Source: Onchidella celtica
Taxonomy: Eukaryota; Mollusca; Gastropoda; Systellommatophora; Onchidiidae
Length of the DNA: 64,000 nucleotides
Direction: 5' to 3'
Assembly (NCBI GenBank): GCA_963931925.1
Contig: OZ007570.1
Span: 39,841,557-39,905,556 of the forward strand
Shown here: positions 58,891-64,000 of the stretch, in pieces
Position numbering within the stretch: the first letter of the stretch is position 1
Layout of the letters: each line of letters starts with the position of its first letter
Made by a program: the position numbers and the translations under genes
Notes under the pieces: generated by a model
The model's input: only the letters and a program-made list of their open reading frames with translations
Databases searched by the model: none
What the model was told of the DNA's origin: nothing

Positions 58891-58976
58891 ACCTTGATGC
58901 GATCTTCACGCAGTTACATAGCTATTTAGTACATACATTCATAATCACGGAATTCCACTCCTTAATCGGAGGGTTC

Positions 58977-59023
58977 GCAAAAACAACAACAACAACAAAA
59001 AAACAACAACAACAAAAAACAAA
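58977..59023. repeat. (CAA)n simple repeat
   Basis: About 45 bases of CAA units with A-runs. Confidence 0.9.
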
Positions 59024-59352
59024 CTACCTCACCTACAAAGGACGTGCGAGAGAAGCTTCCTTTTAAAACTCATGGAATAACGTCAGAGCAGGTTGCCTTC
59101 CAGTGGGGATTGAGAGAGTTTATTTCCAGTTCCTTCATTATTTTTGCCTCCCATCCCCACCCCCGTTTTATTCTGTCACGTGTAATGTGTCCAGAAATAA
59201 ATCTTGAATAGCCAGGCATGTGAATGATTTGTCTGTGTACTGCAAAACCATATCTTGCTATTCTTCTGTGAAAATAATATCAAACTCGTAATGAGTGACA
59301 ATAATATACGTGTTCTTTTCCCCCTTGATTTAATTCAGTGAAAGCAAGCAAG

Positions 59353-59391
59353 TAAATAAATAAATAAATAAATAAAGAAAGAAAGAAAGAA
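59353..59391. repeat. (AAAT)n/(AAAG)n simple repeat
   Basis: AAAT units followed directly by AAAG units. Confidence 0.9.
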
Positions 59392-59399
59392 ATAGAGGT

Positions 59400-60097
59400 A
59401 GACTATTTTGGGCAATGTAACCAAAACTGTCACAATAGGCTTTTCATCACCAATTTGTGGCCAATGTCCAAAAAAAAGATTACCGGTACTGGAGCCACTT
59501 CACCAAGGACAAAATTATTGTGGCCTCTGAGCCAGATGTAATCCTAATTCTAATATCAATCTTTGAACCTTCCAAAAAGTTCACCGTGCAAACAAAACCT
59601 AATTTGACCACATTTCCTAAATAATCATTTTTCATTGATAGAAACGAAGTCACATAATTATGTTTAAATAAAAGTTCAGCATTGATGTAGTGCGCATAAT
59701 ACTCGTGCGCAGATCTCACACTGGGAGAGCACAGGTTAACGGTCCCTGGATAATTGGGACAACTTAGCAGGTCTACTTTGTGGCTAGTTGGTAGCGCTTC
59801 TATAATTTGTGGTGTAAGTATTACGACATTGGGTTAGTTTGAGGTGTGAATATCGCCTTAACATTCAAATTGGGCCAATTTGCGGTACAGTATAACATAC
59901 ACACTATCACTACAAATACTGTATATTTATATTCGTCATATTATAAAGGAAAGTAAGGCCTTCAATCATAAAAGGCTTTTTAACCGCCGAGCCTTAAATT
60001 CTATAAAATATCACATTATTATTACGCATGGGAAGTCGTAAAGTGTATGTGGGCATATTTTAAACCGTTTTGAAGTTCGCTATATATTATCTTTTGT
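59400..60097. other. Non-coding sequence, nothing recognised
   Basis: No supported frames or repeats. Confidence 0.45.
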
Positions 60098-60107
60098 ACT
60101 TTCGATG

Positions 60108-60685
60108 TACTAGTGCCAAGGAATTGAGCATCTTCTGCCACCTGAAAAAAATTCAGCTACGTTGGGCAGGACATGTTGTCAGAATGCCCGACTCCAGACT
60201 CCCTAAGCAAATCTTCTTCTCTGAGCTCTCCAATGGAACGAGGAATGTTGGGGCCCCAAAGAGACGTTACAAAGACACTCTCAAGCAATCACTGAAGGCC
60301 TTTGCCATTGATGTGAGTGAGTGGGAAAAGCTCTCGCTTGATCGTGCAAATTGGAGGGCGGCCCTTACCAGAGGCAGCAAAGCATGAGAAGCTGACAGAG
60401 TCCAGCAGGCTATCAAAAAAAGAGAACGGCGTAAGAAAAGGCCCAGTGGTACTGAACCAACGGAGCACTCTTGTCATTTATGCGGAAGGGTCTGCAGGGC
60501 AAAAATAGGACTTATCAGTCACATGAGAAGCCATAAGTCATGAAAGAACAGTCTTTCCATTCTGTCCTCTGTGTCCTTTAGTTCTCTTTATTGTCCATGT
60601 GTTGAAATTCTCAACAATTTCTGTTCTTTATTCCTCTGGTGTTGTTAAGGTCATCATCATACCTGATGGACGAACTATTATTATT
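60108..60685 (+). mobile_element. 5'-truncated LINE with C-terminal zinc finger
   Basis: The 10-base duplication ACTTTCGATG lies at 60098-60107 and 60686-60695. The frame encodes LKKIQLRWAGHVVRMPDSRL with PKQ, then KAFAIDVSEWEKLSLDRANW. After one in-frame stop (TGA near 60385) it ends in a C2H2 finger, CHLCGRVCRAKIGLISHMRS. The tail is (TTA)n. Only the last part of the LINE protein remains. Confidence 0.85.
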
Positions 60686-60695
60686 ACTTTCGATG

Positions 60696-60930
60696 ATTAT
60701 GAGCCACAACTGAGTTGAACAGAAAATGATGTGCCGACATTTTGAGGGAAAAACAACAACAAAAAACACAAAAAGATGCATTTTCTTCGTGTAGAATTAA
60801 AAAGACAGGAAATTTCGCCCTGCGCCCCAGTTTACACATTGCTGACCTAAACTCAACTTTAAAAACTCAATTTTTAAAAATCACGTCCGCGTATTCCCCG
60901 AGTCAGTGGGTAGCTCGTATAAATGAAGGA
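60696..60930. other. Short non-coding spacer between two LINEs
   Basis: AT-rich sequence; no feature seen. Confidence 0.5.
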
Positions 60931-60933
60931 ATA

Positions 60934-63900
60934 TATATATGGCCTTTAGCGTCTTTACAGACGGTCTTAGCAGCTAGAATATTCACTTTCACTTTGACTG
61001 ACAGCTTCTCTCGTGGCTTATTCTACCAATGTTTGACCCGAGAGTGCGATGGCAGTGATTGCAGGTCAGTCTTTTGGGTTCACTTTGGCGAGTGTTTTCA
61101 TTCCGCCTCTGTCGTTTTGTCAGGTATGTTTCTTTTGCCTTGAAGTCTATTGCGAGCGTGCCACTGCGCAATTTTTGTCTCCATCTGCTTCGATCATTTG
61201 CAAGGTTCTCCCATTCATTGGGGTCGATGTTGAATGCTTTCATCGTGACCTTGCAAGTGTCTTTGAATCGCAGATGTGGCCTACCTCTGGGTCGGTTGCC
61301 AGTAGCAAGTTCCCCGTAGAGAATTTGTCTGGGGATGCGATCATTTTCCATACGGTGGAGATGTCCAAGCCACCGCAGTCTTTTTTTGCCTAGGAGAGCC
61401 TGAGTTGATGGAATGTTGGCTCGGCTCAGAACTTCGATATTTGAGATCCTGTCTTGCCACTTGATCTTGAGAATTTTGCGTAGGCAGCGCAGGTGGAAGG
61501 AGTTGAGGGATCTTTCATGTTTGGAGTAGGTGGTCCATGTCTCTGAGCCATACAGCAGGGTGCTTAGGACGCAAGTTTGGTACACGAGTACCTTTGTTTT
61601 GATGGTCAGCTTGCTATTGTTCCACACCCTTTTTGAGAGTTTGCCAAAAGCTGTGGCCGCCTTTCCTATTCTGGCATTTATTTCAGTTGTTATGTCTGTG
61701 CTACCACTGATGGTTGAGCCTAGGTAGCAGAATTTTCCCACTTGCTCCAGAGGAGAGCCATTCAGCATGATTGGGTTGGGGTTTCTCAAGCCTTGTGTCA
61801 AAACTACAGTTTTTGAGACACTGATCTTTAGCATGAATTTGTCACAGGCTTTGGCAAGGCTATTGATGAGAGCCTGGAGCGTGGTTTCATCGTGGGCCAC
61901 GATTGCAGCATCATCTGCGAAGAGGAGCTCTTGTAACATAATATGCTCTGTACGAGATTTTGCTTTTAGTCTGGCAACATTAAAAATGGAGCCGTCCACT
62001 CTGGTGTTAATAAGTACTCCACCTGAACATTGACCAAAGGCATTCTTGAGTATATATGGCCTTTAGCGTCTTTACAGACGGTCTTAGCAGCTAGAATATT
62101 CACTTTCACTTTGACTGACAGCTTCTCTCGTGGCTTATTCTACCAATGTTTGACCCGAGAGTGCGATGGCAGTGATTGCAGGTCAGTCTTTTGGGTTCAC
62201 TTTGGCGAGTGTTTTCATTCCGCCTCTGTCGTTTTGTCAGGTATGTTTCTTTTGCCTTGAAGTCTATTGCGAGCGTGCCACTGCGCAATTTTTGTCTCCA
62301 TCTGCTTCGATCACTTGCAAGGTTCTCCCATTCATTGGGGTCGATGTTGAATGCTTTCATCGTGACCCTGCAAGTGTCTTTGAATCGCAGATGTGGCCTA
62401 CCTCTGGGTCGGTTGCCAGTAGCAAGTTCCCCGTAGAGAATTTGTCTGGGGATGCGATCATTTTCCATACGGTGGAGATGTCCAAGCCACCGCAGTCTTT
62501 TTTTGCCTAGGAGAGCCTGAGTTGATGGAATGTTGGCTCGGCTCAGAACTTCGATATTTGAGATCCTATCTTGCCACTTGATCTTGAGAATTTTGCGTAG
62601 GCAGCGCAGGTGGAAGGAGTTGAGGGATCTTTCATGTTTGGAGTAGGTGGTCCATGTCTCTGAGCCATACAGCAGGGTGCTTAGGACGCAAGTTTGGTAC
62701 ACGAGTACCTTTGTTTTGATGGTCAGCTTGCTATTGTTCCACACCCTTTTTGAGAGTTTGCCAAAAGCTGTGGCCGCCTTTCCTATTCTGGCATTTATTT
62801 CAGTTGTTATGTCTGTGCTACCACTGATGGTTGAGCCCAGGTAGCAGAATTTTCCCACTTGCTCCAGAGGAGAGCCATTCAACATGATTGGGTTGGAGTT
62901 TCTCAAGCCTTGTGTCAAAATTTGAGTAGGGCTGCAAAATATATACCAAATAAGGTAGGAGCAAGAACACATCCCTGCTTCACACCGCTGTTTACAGCAA
63001 ATGAATTGGATGTGCAGCCCTCAAAGTTGACACATGCCCTCATGTCAGTGTGGAAGGATGCAATAAGTTTTAGCAATGTTGGTGGACAGCCTATGGATTT
63101 AAGGACTGCATACAGGCCAGATCGGCTTACGGTGTCGAAAGCCTTTGTTAGGTCCACAAAGCATGTTATAAGCGGCCTGTTTTGTTCTTTACATTTTTCT
63201 TGGATTTGCCGAAGTGCAAATATCATGTCAATAGTTGATCGTTTGCTTCGAAAGCCACATTGTGTTTCTGGTAAGACTTTTTCCGCCAGTTGTTGAAGGC
63301 GGCAGAGGATGACGCGAGCAAAAGCCTTTCCAGTAATGCTGAGGAGGGATATGCCTCGATAGTTGTTGCAGTCGCCTTTGTCTCCTTTGTTCTTGTAAAG
63401 TGTGACAATTTTGGCGTCTCTCATATCATGTGGTATCACGCCTTCTTTCCAACACTGCAGTAACAGATTATACAGGTGTGGTAATAGTGGGCCTTTTAGG
63501 TCTTTTAATACCTCTGCAGGAATGTTGTCACTTCCTGTGGCTTTTCCAGCAGACAGGTGGTCGATTGCATTGGAAAGCTCGACTAAGGAAGGTTCAGCGT
63601 CAAGTTCGGCCATTATTGGCAGTTTTTGGAGGTGTTCCTCAAAATCTGGTGGAATATTTTTCTCAGTTGAATACAACAGAGAGTAATGCTCTACCCACCT
63701 ATTCAGTTGTTCATTTTTATCTGTGATGGGTTCACCATTTACAGACTTAAGTGGGGCGCTTTTGGTGATGATTGGCCCAAGAGCTACTTTCATCTGACTA
63801 AAGGCGGTTTTCATATCTCCCTTTTCATTTGCCTCTTGTATGCTGTTACACAAGTCTGTCCAGTATTTGTTGGCGCAACGTCTTACCTCCAGCTGAAGTT

Positions 63901-64000
63901 TAGCTTTTGCATTTTTCAAACAAGTTTTTGTACTCTGATTGCAATTTTTGTTATACTCATTGAAAGCAGATTTCTTTTGCTCAATGAGAGGTAGGAGAAT
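60934..64000 (-). mobile_element. Large LINE, runs off the window, carries a same-family insert
   Basis: On the minus strand the host LINE reads from 64000 to 62929 and resumes from 62052 to 60934. The first part has NYRGISLLSITGKAFARVIL, CGFRSKRSTIDMIFALRQIQ, CFVDLTKAFDTV and GVKQGCVLAPTLFGIYFAAL. After the insert it continues LKNAFGQCSGGVLINTRVDG, the catalytic LLFADDAAIVAH, the thumb region, and a C-terminal finger CNHCHRTLGSNIGRISHERS. The 3' tail is (AT)n. The endonuclease, if present, lies outside the window. Both halves are open, so apart from the insert this is a well preserved copy. The clade is uncertain. Confidence 0.85.
62053..62921 (-). mobile_element. 5'-truncated LINE inserted into the same-family LINE
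   Basis: TTGAGTA is present on both sides (62046-62052 and 62922-62928). The insert is 99% identical to 60941-61803 of its host, with about six differences in 863 bases. It starts at ILTQGLRN and keeps the whole 3' end with an AT tail. It lies in the same orientation as its host and therefore looks at first like a tandem duplication. Confidence 0.85.

Noticed and set aside
60941-62920. Simple tandem duplication of a LINE segment
   Set aside because: The second copy carries an AT tail and a 7-bp duplication, and its host frame resumes exactly, so self-insertion explains it better.

Overview
This is animal nuclear DNA, AT-rich, with spliced genes, GT-AG introns, tRNA-derived SINEs and many transposable elements. 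The mix of LINEs, Mutator-like, hAT, pogo, piggyBac-like and Ginger-like elements, the (AGATCT)n blocks and the recurring GTAGGCCTAC motif suggest a marine lophotrochozoan, most likely a gastropod mollusc. The species assignment is inference.

One host gene can be read with confidence: UTP14, the SSU-processome protein, on the minus strand from 31189 to 10880. Thirteen exons join in phase to give 789 codons plus a stop, close to the 771 residues of human UTP14A. Every junction is GT-AG. No other host gene was recognised; the remaining sequence is almost entirely mobile DNA and unique non-coding sequence.

Layout. 1-3925: two inverted copies of a long-inverted-repeat element; one carries a solo LTR and the other preserves its empty site. 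4729-6329: a 1.6 kb TIR element carrying a two-exon CGGBP1-like gene. 6797-7867: a Mutator-like MITE. 8.2-10.8 kb: non-coding. 10.88-31.19 kb: UTP14, whose introns hold a pogo-type MITE (intron 12), a hAT-type MITE (intron 9), a SINE (intron 3) and, in intron 2, a 6.9 kb hAT element that itself contains a piggyBac-like element, a pogo-type MITE and two retroposons nested one in the other. 31.27-33.55 kb: immediately upstream of UTP14, a Mutator-like element split by a Ginger-like element and by a small 8-bp-TSD element; an uninterrupted relative lies at 55930-56429. 33.6-44.6 kb: non-coding DNA with a TGCG microsatellite, a hammerhead-like motif, a broken MULE transposase and a mariner-type MITE. 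44587-52925: an LTR retrotransposon of the Ty3/gypsy class whose integrase precedes reverse transcriptase, as in the Gmr1 group; it is recent but broken. 53-64 kb: dispersed repeats and several 5'-truncated LINEs, ending in a large LINE that received an insertion of its own family and runs off the window.

The main interest is the layered insertion history, which can be dated in relative order because many target-site duplications are intact and several empty sites are present in the same window.
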